Numbered from the stretch's first letter, positions 11,239 to 24,495 are shown. The stretch: 64,000 nucleotides of DNA from Adiantum capillus-veneris (GCA_014529385.2 CM043962.1:87775680-87839679), one strand, 5' to 3'. The notes: a model not told the origin generated them from the letters alone. Program-made: numbers and translations.

Positions 11239-12395
11239 TCAGAGAATGGACTCGGGCTGTAGCACCTCTTCTTGGTCCTCGATCTCCGATGGGTCTTCTA
11301 TAGTTGCTTCTTGAGGTGGCTCTCCTTTGTAAAGCTTTAGTAGGTTCACGTGGAAATCATTGTGTATGAGCCAATGGTTGGGAAACTTGAGTTGATAGGT
11401 CAGCTCATTGATTGGCCTAAGAATCTGAAAGGGACCATAGTACCTTTTTGCTAACTTAGCATAGTACTTTTGGTGTCCCGTAGGATTCTTGCCAGTTGTG
11501 TGCCTTAATCGAGCCTTGGGAAACTTAAGCAAGACCCAATCATTTTGTTTAAAGGCTAGAGCTCTTATGTGCTTATCAGCAATAGCCTTTTGCCTGTGCT
11601 GAGAGATGGAAATAGCATCCTTACTCTTTTGGAAATATTCTTGTAGGTCTTGGCTATATTCATCTGCAGCGAAGATCTTCCCATGTACCTTGAGTAGCAG
11701 GGGACTTTTTTATCTTCCCTTTATCACCTCAATAGGTGCTTTTCCCGTGGAAGTATGTACAGTGTTATTGTAAGCATACTCCACTAAAGGTAAGTACTTC
11801 TCCCATTGGGACTTTTGATCTACTTCTGTGACATAAGCTTTTAGTAGATCAAGAATTGTTAGGTTAGCTATTTCACTTTGGCCATCCATTTGAGGGTGAT
11901 AGGCCGAAGAGAAGTTTAGCCTTGTACCTAAATTCTCAAAGAGGCCCTTCTAGAAATTACTGGTTATTCTAGGATCTTTATCCGATACTATAGACATTGG
12001 CAATTTCCATGGTACTTAAAGATTTGTGATATGAAGAGGGTTGCCATTTGATGGGCCTTGATAGTCTTTTTGACAAGTATGAAATGTGCTTGTTTGCTAA
12101 ACCTGTCTACTATCATCCATATTCTTATATTCCCATGGATAGACTTGGGCAATTCAAAGATAAAATCCATGGATATGCTCTCCCACAGTGAATTAAGGAT
12201 TGTCAAAGGTTGAAGCAATCCAGGTTGCTTCCCTCTATCAAACTTCGTCTTTTGGCATACCACACATTTTGAAACACACTCTTGTATGTTTGCTTTCATG
12301 GCAGGCCAATAAAAGTATGTTTCTATCCCTTTTAGGGTAGAGTGAATCCCTCTATGCCCTACATAAGGAGGAGCATGATATTCATACATTCCTTC
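11239..12395 (-). pseudogene. Gypsy integrase remnant, outer element
   Basis: Minus-strand segments show the zinc-binding region (HAPPYVGHRGIHSTL, about 12335-12385), the core DFIFELPKSIHGN and VDRFSKQAHF segments (about 12070-12180), and the C-terminal [19 protein letters not shown] tail (about 11370-11440). Several stops and frame changes separate them. The gene is closely related to the integrase of the inner element but is more decayed. Confidence 0.8.
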
Positions 12396-12399
12396 TAGG

Positions 12400-13330
12400 G
12401 TAGAGTGAATCCCTCTACGCCCCGCATAAGGAGGAGCATGATCCCTCTATGCCTCGCATAAGGAGGAGCATCATACTTTCTCACGTAGTGACCATATATA
12501 CCTAACGTTTTTCTTTGTTAGGTCATATAATGGTCCCGTGATTTGTGAGAACTCTATGAAGCGTCTATAGTATGCACACATAACTATAAAGCTTCTTAGT
12601 TCATGCAGATTCCTTGGATTAGGCCATCCTTTTATTTCCTCTAACTTTGATGGATCCATTTGGATGCCATCTTGAGAGATAGTGCGACCTAAATATTAAA
12701 TCTCTTGTAAGAAAAATTCACTTTTCTTTCGAATAATATAAAGTTTATTCTCTCGTAAAACTTGAAATATTACCTGGAGGTGTTGCTTGTCTTCATGTAA
12801 TGAATTAGAATAGATGATTATATCATCAAAGAACACTCCAGTAAAGTTTCAAAGAGGCCTGAATAGCTTCTTCATCAGACGATTAAATGTGGTTGTTGCA
12901 TTGGTCAATCCTAAAGGCATGACAATGTACTCGTAAATACCAAAGGTAGTGAGAAATGTGGTCTTTACAATGTCTTGATCAACTATCCTTATTTGATGGT
13001 AGCCACTTTTTAGGTCAATCCTACTGAAGTAGGTCGACCCCTATAGCTTATCACATAGGTCTTCTACCCGTGGAACGAGAAACCTATTCTTGATATAGTG
13101 ATCTTATTTAGTGCTCTATAGTCGACACACGTACGATATGTGCTATCTTTCTTTTTCACTAATAATATAAGGATGAGCTAGGCCTAATCATGCTCTTCTC
13201 AACCAACTCATACACTTGCCGCATAATCTCCTCTTGTTGAGCTTGAGAAACTCGATAAGGAGGTTTATTAGGCGGTGAGCTTTCAAGAAGAAGTTCAATT
13301 GCATGGTCATCATCCCCTTGTTTGGGAGGT
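12400..13330 (-). pseudogene. Gypsy reverse transcriptase remnant, outer element, RNase H missing
   Basis: Decayed RT homology runs from a CVDY-like segment near 13120 to the MDPSKLEEIKGWPNPRNL and YYRRF segments at 12540-12660. At about 12480 it joins integrase-side sequence, skipping RNase H. The region 12370-12475 contains three short copies of a CCTCGCATAAGGAGGAGCAT-like segment, pointing to local repeat-mediated rearrangement at the deletion. Confidence 0.7.
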
Positions 13331-13559
13331 AGCTCACAAGGGATGCCATCAATAAAAACATCTTAAAATCCCTTGAGGAAATTGGATAAGTCTAGTTCTT
13401 TTTTAATGTTTATATTTTCTTTTGCTAAAACCATTAGGTTCATTTTGAGAATCTTTAACAAAAATCATGTACACGAAATTAGAGATCTTTATTGACTTAT
13501 TGAAAGCTTGCTTATGTACAATGGGTATGGTGCTACCCAACTCCTTAGCATCTATGTAC

Positions 13560-13782
13560 ATATATTTTTCCTTGTACCTAAAATAGTTTGTCTTTCAGGG
13601 AATTTAACATTGGCAACCATGTGATCAAACCATGGTGCCCCTAGGATTACATCCTCATGATTGAGAGGAGAGATGAAGAAATCCTCCTTGTCCACATAGC
13701 TTTGGACATGGGGCCTCAATTTCCCAATTAAGGGAGTGACTCGGGCTTCTTGCCCCTTGAAAGCACCATCTACAGGTAGGAG
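13560..13782 (-). pseudogene. Gypsy protease fragment fused to the primer-binding site, outer element
   Basis: Minus-strand reading from 13782 enters protease sequence at once (AFKGQEARVTPLIGKLRPHV and then the EDVILGAPWF-type segment). The gag gene, the 5' leader and the N-terminal half of the protease with its catalytic DTG are absent. The deletion breakpoint lies inside the primer-binding site. Confidence 0.75.
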
Positions 13783-13789
13783 GATACCA
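13783..13789 (-). promoter_or_regulatory. Truncated primer-binding site of the outer gypsy element
   Basis: Only TGGTATC remains after the one-base spacer next to the LTR. The following bases (CTCCTACC) do not match initiator tRNA-Met. Confidence 0.65.
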
Positions 13790-13790
13790 A

Positions 13791-14879
13791 TGTAACATTT
13801 AATGCACTAGTAACTTGTGTGTAGCGGAAATTGATAACATAGTGAGCATTTCATTAAGAACAACTTCCTAATGAGCATAGAGAGAGTACTTAGTTTGAGA
13901 AAAGAACCATAGCAATTTACACCTAGCTAATTTGTCATAGACAATACTTGAAAAGAGAGAGAAATAGAACAATTGACAACAATTGAGGACCGGATTTACA
14001 TGGAGCCCGGTCCCCCCTCCAAAAAGGCTTTGGATTATAGCTTCTCCCATCAAAGGAGACTTTTGTACAATAAAATCTTTGTGTTCCTTGACAAAACTAG
14101 TTGGTGCAATGAAGATGCAAGCTGCATGCACCAAATTATGCTTGAAAAATACGCCTAATGTCCCTCGCCTCAGTCCCAAGACCTCACACACCTTCAAAAA
14201 TGGTGAGAGCTAGCAGGGAATGAGGAAAGATTGACAAGAAGAAGATGTATCTTACAAGAAAGAAGTATTCTCCACACATAATCACTCTAATAGCAGAGCT
14301 TAGCTTAGTAATTAGCATGGTAGAGGAGATGAGAATGTCATTGAAGCTTGGCTCTTGGTTGGATTTGCATTCCATAGCCAAGAGTTGTTGGTGTAGGTCT
14401 CTACTTCTCAATGCTTTGAGAAGGAGATGGAGTTCTTGCTCAACACATGAGTTGTGTGTGTGTGTGTGTGTAGCAAAGTTGGTTAGACTAAAAAAAGCCA
14501 ACTCTCTCTCTACTTGATTGACCCCTCTTGCGTTTTGCTCTTGTCGGCTTCCCATTGGCTCTTGCAAAGCTAAGCCAATCACAAATTGAACCATAATTGA
14601 TAGCCTTGTGACAAGTGTCCCCCTTTCCCCTTTTGTGAGAGCTTTGGGTAATTCAATAATTTAATTAGACTCTCATTGGACCCCTTGATAGACTGTCCAA
14701 TAGTCTTCTAGGGAGCTTAATTTCTATTGATCCTTTTATCAAACATTTTTAAAATTATTATACTAATTTTACTCTAGACTAATTCTCATTGGTCCACCTC
14801 TATGGCCATCCACTAGGATTTGAGGGGCAACTAGGCTAGGAGCCTTCCATGTGTCCATTCTTCCCTTTGGGGAGAGCTC

Positions 14880-14945
<66 letters not shown>

Positions 14946-15316
14946 CTCTCTCATCCCCTATCATTAGGGCTCGCCCCCTCCTTCCTAGGGATGTGGGAAG
15001 ACTTTTTAGTCTTCCATAACCATCCGATTTCCCCCACTTTGGCCATTGAACAATTGAATTAAATTTAGGAACTTTAGCCTATGAAAGTCTTAATGGAGTT
15101 GAACCTTAGGTCTTTTAAGCCCCATTGAAGCACATTGCACTTTTGCAGATTGTCCCCCTTTGGATCCCTATCTTCCCTCCTTTGGATCCCTGCAGAGACC
15201 AATATGGCAGGATTACCAATATTCTAGCTTTTACTCCCCTGGTACTTCCCCATATTAAATTATTAGTTTAACATGAGAAAATTATTTGGGAGAATTAGAT
15301 ATTAGTTTTTATGACA
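13791..15316 (-). repeat. Outer gypsy element, right (5') LTR, complete
   Basis: 1526 bp, from TGTAACATTTAATGC to TTTTATGACA. It holds the intact GGAGCTTAATTTC site into which the inner element inserted in the sister LTR. GT microsatellites lie at about 14452-14471 and 14881-14942. Confidence 0.9.
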
Positions 15317-15327
15317 TAAACTATAAC

Positions 15328-15367
<40 letters not shown>
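15328..15367. repeat. (CA)n microsatellite just outside the LTR
   Basis: About 20 CA units begin 11 bases beyond the end of the outer gypsy element. Confidence 0.95.
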
Positions 15368-15371
<4 letters not shown>

Positions 15372-16560
15372 AATAGATTGACAAGGAAAAAGTGTAAGAG
15401 AGTGTAAGAGGAATTGTAAGAGAGACATAATCATGGAGAACAACGAAATAACATAGCATAGTATAAGAGAGAGGGAAGGAAAATTTAGGGCATCTACACA
15501 AGAAAGGCCTAAATATTGCACCCTAAACTCCACTGCACCTACCTCTTCTGGAGTTTGGTATTTGATATTTGATATTATTGTTGGTGCCAAAAATTGGAGG
15601 TCCCTCTTTTACACTTTAGTCCCACTTTAGTTATGAGTGGAACACATTACTTATTGCATGACCCTCTTAGGGTGAGTTCTCACTATCCTATTCACAAAGA
15701 AGCCATAGTGGCTTATATATAGAAGATCTAAAATACTATGCAAATAAAATGATCAAGATGATTATTATTTGTCGACGCCTCCTTCTCAACTCCCAAAATT
15801 CCAATCTACAAATCATCATGCACTCAGTGTTAGTAAAAATCAAATAGATATCACATAATTAACCATTAAGCCACCCATCCCAATTGCAGTTAACCACATG
15901 CAACAGGAGGTGCCCAATCTTGTAACACATCGTGGATCTCAATCAATCCAATGATGGAAGCAAGATGGTGAAGGTGCAACATATTTACAAAAGCGGCATA
16001 AATGCAGCTTGTAAAGGAAGATAACTTCCCTTCAAATAGCAAGTCCCTCTTTCTACTTCATGTGTTTTAGTTTTTTCTCCCCTTCATCAACTTTTGTTTA
16101 TGCCTTTTTGTATCTAATAGCTCTCACACGTATGATGCAGACAATTTTTTGTCAACGTTCATAGAATAGGAGCCTTCACGTGATCACGTGAAATGTCTTG
16201 TGATCACAATGTGCTATTATCACATTCACATTATCACAATTTACATGATCACAAAAAATCCGATAAGTGGTGATCTGGCAACCTATATATGTATATGTAT
16301 GTATATATATATATATATATTGTCAACTTTCCCTTCATAGACTTGATAATAACTACACATAAGCCAAAAAAAAAACTTTTATAATATTAACTATGATAAC
16401 CATACACAAAGAAAAGAAGTACATTGTCTTTAATATATATCTTGGCGTCATAAATTGACTAATGTTTTGATTGTGTAACATGCGTGAAATCTATTTGATT
16501 GGAACCTAGATGCTCTATGCTAAACATTTGAATCTTTTTTTATAGTCGCCTCGTGTAGAG
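15368..16560. other. Stretch with no recognisable gene
   Basis: AT-rich sequence with a short AT run near 16300-16320 and a TCACGTGATCACGTGA palindromic patch near 16175. I see no protein motif or RNA gene. Confidence 0.45.
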
Positions 16561-17780
16561 ATGACGCATGAACAGAAAAAGATCATCATGGGAGCAATTT
16601 GCAAAGAGTGCATACAAGCAATCTTAGCATGTGTAGATGCTAGAATCCAACAGATCAATGAAAATGATATTATTAAGGACTTGATTAGCACTGTGGGAGA
16701 ATATGAATCACAGGGTACATGACGAAGCCCACCATGAGTTATTGGTACCATTGGCTATCAAATAATTCGATCCACATCACAAAATCGGAACAGTGCTTGG
16801 TACCATGAAGGTCTGTTGTAGAGATTCCCACATGCAATATGACCAAGGTGGAGACCAGTCCAATTTGTCCAAGAGAGTAAAGATGATGCAAGATGCACAG
16901 GGAGACATCGGTGGCAGCTCAAATGCCAGCGACATGGAAACAATCATACACAAATCATTGAATGCTAAATGTGTGTATCTAATTAGCATCCCCTATAAAG
17001 ATTTGGTAGAAGGTGTCAGAATTGACTTAGGATCCTTTGGTGTTTGCAAATTATACACTATCAAGAGTATTTTCTTCTTTCCAAAGCACTTGAGTTACAT
17101 CAGCAAATGTTACAAGGGAGGGGCGGAAGCAAAGCTAGGTATGAAAACATTGCATCCATCAATTGTCAGATGCATTGATTTCACCATAGAGACCCATGGA
17201 TAACTTTCTTCCATACTACAATGGAGATTTAATGCACCGAGTGCCTTTTTTGCAAGGCACATTTCAATGCTACAAGTATAGACTCTAACATGGTTGGAAG
17301 ACACTGCTCCCAACAAATTTTGAACCTTCAGAGATAGCCTTAGAATGGTGATCCAACACATGTCTACGATTTTGCATGCATTGGTGGATGATGTAGCAAT
17401 CGCTCACTCAATTGGTATTGTACATTGTGATCTACATCCATACAATATAATGTTAGATTTCACACAAGCAAATCAGCTTTGCATCAACATTATTGATTGG
17501 AGAATGATGCTCAAAACCCGGACAAGCGAATTGCAAATAACTATGTATATAATGTGAGTTAATTTTTTATAGCATTTTTGGAAGCAAAGAGTGTAGGAGA
17601 AAAAAAATGTCAAAATAGTCATGGATTGCACCAAAATTTTATGATCCACATTCTAATGATGCATACACAAAGGCCAACGACATATATGCTCTCAGTTTTA
17701 TGTATGAGAAAATGATAGATTCTTGGAATGCAACTAGAAGAGTGTTTTTCAAAGATGAAGTATTGTCATTGAGACCATGA
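16561..17780 (+). pseudogene. Protein-kinase-like pseudogene
   Basis: Broken plus-strand coding segments are ordered like a protein kinase domain. First comes a 54-codon stretch starting MTHEQKKIIMGAIC (16561). Next is a glycine-loop-like IDLGSFGVCKLY (about 17024-17060) with a HPSIVRCIDF segment after it. The catalytic-loop-like HCDLHPYNIMLD (17423-17458) follows, then IIDWRM in the place of DFG. A C-lobe stretch beginning WIAPKFYDP (17622) has DIYALSF, which resembles the APE and DxWSFG motifs. At least three frame breaks or introns separate the pieces. Arg of HRD is replaced by Cys and the DFG-equivalent is DWR, so catalysis is doubtful. It could be a kinase-related gene captured by a repeat, or a host gene with introns I cannot place. 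Family membership is inferred from motif order only. Confidence 0.55.
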
Positions 17781-18659
17781 TATTCTTAGAGCTATATAAC
17801 AAAAGTGGATACATGGATGAAATTGAGTGAGCATGAGACCAGAAGGAACACTTTTAACATTTTGCTAGTTTTTAAAGAGCAATTAAAAACAAATCCTAGC
17901 ACTGTTGACCACTCATTGAACTCAAACATGCTTTTTACCTAGTGTAGACACATAAAAATTGTCAATATTTGTTGTGAATGGTTTTTCATTTGGATTAACT
18001 ATCTTAGGTTGTGTTAATTACTCTATTTTTGAATTATATATAGAATTTAAACTATTCTCTTGGTGAACTTAAGGAGTGGCCAATGGGATAGTGTTACCAA
18101 TTGCATAAAGACTTAGGTATTGGAGTTCTCCCACCATCTCAGCTATCTGGGGTTGACAGACTTGATAAAGGCTCTAGATTTTAGCATGCCTCTATTTGTT
18201 AGTTCTTGTGTCTCTGGTTTGTGACATCTAGCTATTCGCGCATGATTGTGGGGCAAGATGGCTTGCTAGCTGAGGAGCTAAGGGAGATCAGAAAGATTTC
18301 TACAATAGAGCGCCTTACTATCAATAGAAGAGTCTTTAGAGCGCATGGATACTTGTAGGGTAGAGGTATAGGCACGTGTTAAATGGAGGGTCACTGAGAG
18401 TGTGCTTGCTGAGGCCAGGTTCAAACGAGCATGGTGGAAATGCACATGCTTTTTGCTACCTTTGCGTGACTTGTACACACATGGTGGATGTAGTACTCCA
18501 TTATTGTAAAGGGGGCGCAAATGTGAAGCATTTCCTAAGTAGTAGCCTACCAGTATTGTTATTGGCTACTGCAGGGTAATTGTTGTTAGCTCGAGCTCTG
18601 GTGTCCACGTTTCACGTTGATAAAGGTAACATCAGGTTTGCTCTTTCGAGGAGGGGTGT

Positions 18660-18661
<2 letters not shown>
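17781..18661. other. Stretch with no recognisable gene
   Basis: Possible short frames (for example around 18250-18330 and 18376-18579) have no motif I can name. Part of it may be upstream LINE sequence, since LINE RT signals begin after 18800. Confidence 0.35.

Positions 18662-18692
<31 letters not shown>
18662..18692. repeat. (GT)n microsatellite
   Basis: About 15 GT units followed by a short G run. Confidence 0.95.
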
Positions 18693-18694
<2 letters not shown>

Positions 18695-18804
18695 GGGGGG
18701 GGTCGCCGCCCAATTTTGGGTGGGTCTCGAAATGGGCCACGTTTTTGTTGCCCAATGTGCGCATGTGTGCAGGGACTATGGCACCTACCCCTCTCTCTTC
18801 CACC

Positions 18805-19450
18805 ACCCCGTCTGAACCCAGCCTGAGTTCTTGGAGATTGAGTTGTGGGATGCTTTGAGGGCTTTATCATTCTCTGGGAAGATGGCCTCACCCCTCGTTT
18901 ATTTATGAGGCAATGGGAGCTACTTATTCATGGTTTATGCATGGAGTCATGGACAACGTATGAGAGGGACCGATTTATCTCATCCCTAAGAAGGGGCCTC
19001 CACAAGAGAGGGTAATCGTAGGAGGGAGGGTTATTAGACCCTTTGAAAAGGCAAGAGCTCATGCATACACCAAGGGAGAGGGGGGGTAAGAAGGGGCCTC
19101 CACGGGAGGCTGCGGGCGAAGACGGAGAAGCTACTGGCAAAAAAGGGTAATGGTTAGCCAAGACAAGACAAGATTGATGTGATTGGGAAAATCTCACGCT
19201 CACACGAAAGGAGAGAGGGCTTTACGTCTTTGAGGTAAAGTTAATTGAGAGGAGGGGGGTAATGGCACCTCAATGAGGTGCAGTTAGTGAAAGGAGAGGG
19301 GAGTAACTCAATTACAGTTACCCCTCCCGTGGAATCCCCTTTTAAGGAGGGAGGGTCTTTGGATGACATCAAATAGTGTAGGCTTGTCACAATCTTGAAT
19401 TCAGCCTACAAAATTCTAGTGAAGGTCCAACCACTCCTTAGGGAATCCTT
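18805..19450 (+). pseudogene. LINE-type reverse transcriptase remnant
   Basis: Three fragments in LINE RT order are visible. LEIELWDALRALSFSGKMAS (about 18831-18890) resembles the segment before the APGPDG box. PIYLIPKKGPPQERVIVGG (18970-19026) matches the LIPKKG box. VTILNSAYKILVKV (19386-19427) matches the ISLLNVxYKI box. Between the second and third lies about 360 bp of GGAGGG-rich sequence that interrupts the domain. The reading frame is not continuous. No endonuclease or zinc domain is seen. Confidence 0.6.
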
Positions 19451-20697
<1,247 letters not shown>

Positions 20698-20845
20698 GAT
20701 TTTTTAGGGGCAATGCCAACAAATGAGTTTAATCTTACCCATATATAAATTTCAAATTTTGGATTTTTCAAATTGAAAAATAAGGCAACAAATTTGAATA
20801 TTTCTAGGTTTCATTAAATAGTTTTCTCTAAAGAATGGTGCCTCC

Positions 20846-21475
20846 CTCCAAAAGAGGATGCTCATTGCAAAGCTGCACCTCTCTCCTATTCTTGGGGAAA
20901 GGTAAGGGAGCATGATACCTTCATCTTGTTTGACCATGTCTCTACTCACAACTTCATATCAACACTTGGCCACCAAGTTGGGCATTCAAGCTTTCGAGAC
21001 GGGAGACGCTGTAATGGCCGACACTGCTTTCAAGGGACAACGAGCCTCTGTTACTCCCTTGATTGGGAAGTTGAGGCTCCATGTCCAAATCTATGTCGAC
21101 AAAGAAGACTTTTTCATCTCTCCTCTCCAACATGAGGATGTTATCCTAGGGGCACCATAGTTCAACAGCATGGCTACCAACATGAAGTTCCTTGAAAGGA
21201 GAATCTACTTTGCCTACAAGGGAAAGAACATGTATATAGATGCTAATGAGTTTGGTTGTACTATACCACTTGTAAATCCTCCTGCTTTTGATAAATCAAT
21301 GAAGAGCTCAATTTCAGCGTACATGATTTTTGTCAAAGAGTCCCTAAAAGATCCTAATGTTTCATCAAATGTAAATGATAGGAGGAATCAAGAAGAGTTA
21401 GACTCGTCTGATTTTCTAAAAGGATTCCAAGATGTGTTCATTGATGATATCCCTATGGACTTACCTCCAAAATGA
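20846..21475 (+). pseudogene. Gypsy aspartic protease and linker, broken
   Basis: The protease region is frameshifted around the active site (the DTGS position reads as altered sequence near 20930-20960). It then continues as ATKLGIQAFETGDAVMADTA and VTPLIGKLRLHVQ. A Trp codon in the GAPW motif has become a stop at 21158-21160, and a second open segment, 21170-21475, ends PMDLPPK exactly as in the relative at 6234. Confidence 0.8.
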
Positions 21476-21479
21476 GGGG

Positions 21480-22777
21480 ATGATGACCATCGAATTGAGC
21501 TCCTACCAGGAAACTCACCGCCTAACAAGCCTCCTTATCGAGTTTCTCAAGCTCAACAAGAGAAGATCATGAGGCAAGTACAATAATTGGTTGACAAAGG
21601 GATGGTGAGGCCTAGCTCCTCTCCCTTTTGTTCTCCGGTCCTTTTACTCCAAAAGAAAGATGGTACATACCGTATGTGTGTGGACTATCAAGCACTAAAT
21701 CATATCACTATCAAAAATAGATTTCCCATGCCTCGAGTAGAAGATCTGTTTGATAAGCTACAAGGCTCTACCTACTTCAGTAGGATTGACCTTAAAAGTG
21801 TCTATTATCAAATAAGGATAGTGGATGAAGATATCCTAAAGACCATGTTTTGCACAACGTTTGGTCTTTATGAATATTTAGTCATGCCTTTTGGCTTGAC
21901 TAATGCACCGGCCACATTCAATCGATTGATGAAGAAAATCTTTAGACCCTACCGTAAATTCACTGGAGTGTTCTTTGATGATATCATCATCTAATACAAG
22001 TCCTTGGAGGAACATAAGCAACATCTCCAAGTGATTTTTCAAGCATCGAGGGAAAACAAGCTTTTTCTCAACCAAAAGAAAAGTGATTTTTTCCTCCAAA
22101 AGATTCAATACTTAGGTCATATTATCTCTCAAGATTGTATTCGGATGGATCCATCTAAGTTAGAGGTAATAAAAGCATGGCCTAATCCAAGGAATCTACA
22201 TGAGCTAAGAAGCTTTATTGGTTTGTGTGCATACTATAGATGCTTCGTAGCAAAATTCTCTCAAATAGCCGGACCATTACATGACTTAACAAAGAAGAAC
22301 GTTAAGTATTTATGGACTGCTAAGGAGAAAATTGCTTTTGACAAGATAAAAGAGAAGCTTACCTCCCAACCAGTCCTCATGCTTCCGGATCTCTCAAAGC
22401 CATATGAGGTCCAATGTGATGCTTGTGGTAATTGCCTTTGAGCAATCTTGCTTCAAGAAGGGCATGCCATAGCATATGAGAGCCTAAGGCTCAATACAGA
22501 TGAACGTGTCGTAGGCATTTATGAGAAAGAGCTTTTAGCTGTTCTACATGTCCTAGACACATGGAAGCACTATTTATTGGGGACTCCATTCATTTTTCGA
22601 ACATACCACCAAAGTCTAAAGTACTCCATGACGCAAACCAAGCTTTCCGACAAACAAATGAGGTGGGAAATTTTTCTTTCACAATTTAATTTTCATATTG
22701 CTCACATTGCGGGTAAGCACAATCAATGGCCGATGCACTTTCACGAGGACGATCAAAAGTTAATGCGGTGTCTATAG
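21480..22777 (+). pseudogene. Gypsy reverse transcriptase and RNase H, broken by point mutations
   Basis: RT motifs in order are [12 protein letters not shown] (about 21656-21690), [15 protein letters not shown] (about 21885-21930), FFDDIIIY-equivalent (about 21972-21993) and LGHIISQD (about 22110-22135). RNase H gives QCDACGNCL then YEKELLAVLHVL (about 22410-22560). Single-base stops interrupt it, for example just after FFDDIII (21992-21994) and after the NCL segment (22439-22441). The order and wording match the element at 2040-10117. Confidence 0.85.
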
Positions 22778-24116
22778 CAACTCACAATGATCTATCTTCT
22801 ATGATAGATAAGTATGCTACTGACCCTGACTTTAGAGACATGATGTCAGCCCTTACTTTGGGGAAGAAAGAGGAACCATTCACTTTGCAAGATGGTTATC
22901 TTCTCCAAGGAGATAGGCCATGTGTTACCCGCTCCCTTCGTGAGAAAGTCATGTATGAATCCCATGCTCCTCCCTATGTGGGGCATAGAGGCATTCAACC
23001 ACTCTCCGAGGAGCAGAGACGTACTTCTATTGGCCTACCATGAAAGTGGACATATAAGAGTATGTTTTGAAATGTGTAGTATGCCAAAAGACCAAGTATG
23101 ATAGAGGGAAGCAACTTGAATTACTCCAGCCGTTGCCTAGCCCAAATTCACCATGGGAGAGTATATCCATGTATTTTATCTTTGGATTACCCAAGTCTAT
23201 CCATGGGAATACGGGAATATGGACAATAGTTGACAGGTTTAGTAAGCAAGCACACTTTATTCCTGTATCACAGATTTTTCAAACACCATGGATTTCCAAC
23301 ATCCATCGTGTCCGATAGAGATCCTAGAATGGCCAGTAATTTCTAAAAAGGTCTCTTTGAAAATCTAGGAACAAGGTTTAATTTCTTTTCGGCCTATCAC
23401 CCACAAACGGATGGCTGATAGCCAATCTTACGATACTCGATCTACTCAAGACTTATGTTACCAAAGTAGATCAATGCTCACAATGGGAAAATTATTTACC
23501 TCTTGTAGGGTATGTTTACAATAATACTGTACATACTTCTACGGGAAAAGCACCTTTTGAAATATTTATGGGGAGACCTAAAAGTCCCTTGCTACTTAAA
23601 GTACATGGGAAGATATTCGTTGTCGATGAGTATAGCCATGACCTACAAGAATCTTTTCAAAAGATTAAGGAGGCTATATCCATCTCTCAACAAAGGCAAA
23701 AAGCTGTTGCTGACAAGCACAGAAGGGCCTTAACATTCAATGAAAATGGTTAGGTCTTACTTAAGTTTCCTAAGGCTTGATTGAGGCAAACGACCGGCAA
23801 AAATCATACGGGCCATCAAAAGTATTATGCTAAATTAGCAAAAAGATACTATGGTCCTTTTCAAATCTTGAAGCCAATCAATGAGATGGGTTATCAACTC
23901 AAGTTGCCCAACCATTGGCTCATACACGATGCTTTTCATGTGAGCCTACTTAAGCCCTACAAAGGAGAGCCACCCAGTGAACCAATTTTTGAAGACCCTC
24001 CCGAAATTGAAAACCAAGAAGAGGTACTACAACCCGAAGCTATCTTATTAAGTTCTAAAATTATCCTTTTGAAGATGCTAGATGGATGCAAGGAATACAG
24101 CTTAAGGATAGTATGA
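22778..24116 (+). pseudogene. Gypsy integrase, broken
   Basis: Zinc-binding HAPPYVGHRGIQP (about 22966-23005) is followed by the core FIFGLPKSIHGN and VDRFSKQAHFIPV (about 23175-23265) and the SDRDPR segment. The HPQTDG segment near 23400-23415 follows, with the catalytic glutamate region damaged. A C-terminal QILKPINEMGYQLKLPNHW tail ends about 24000. Short deletions have removed parts between 23260 and 23290 and near 23415. Confidence 0.8.
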
Positions 24117-24495
24117 ACCTTGTCAATGCTTACAATGCTACATTAGAGCAAGCAAAAGTACAAATTTCTTTTAAATGTCCAATGTTTTTGTCTTATAAGA
24201 CTAGTTCTCTTTTTATTGTGCACAAATTTAAATAGTATGCATGCTTAGAATCATGTTTGTGATGACGACATCTCTCAAACACTAAGTAGAATTTGTCACT
24301 CTACTTGGAAGAATGAAATGAACTAACGAGCAGACATGCTTGCGGCAGCTATGTCTTCCAAGCACCAAATGGATTAGTCACCCATCTTGGAAAGATGTCG
24401 TAGGGTAAAACGGGATCCTCTACCCACTAAGCAAAATTGACCAATGACTAAGGCTTTATCTCTTCTACCTCATAGTCGAGGACGACTATGATTTC

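Larger units (their letters stand above)
1048..15316 (-). mobile_element. Outer Ty3/gypsy LTR retrotransposon, internally deleted and split by a nested element
   Basis: The element begins TGTAACATTC and ends TTTTTATGACA in plus-strand reading, so it is TG...CA bounded. Its LTRs are 1048-2039 joined to 10123-10733 (left) and 13791-15316 (right). The internal part, 10734-13790, is only about 3.1 kb and encodes minus-strand protease, RT and integrase remnants, so gag, RNase H and much of RT are missing. Flanks are TAAAT (1043-1047) and TAAAC (15317-15321), a target duplication with one mismatch. The left LTR was later interrupted by another gypsy element at 2040-10117. The sister LTR around 14715-14725 keeps the uninterrupted sequence, which proves the nesting. 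Confidence 0.85.
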
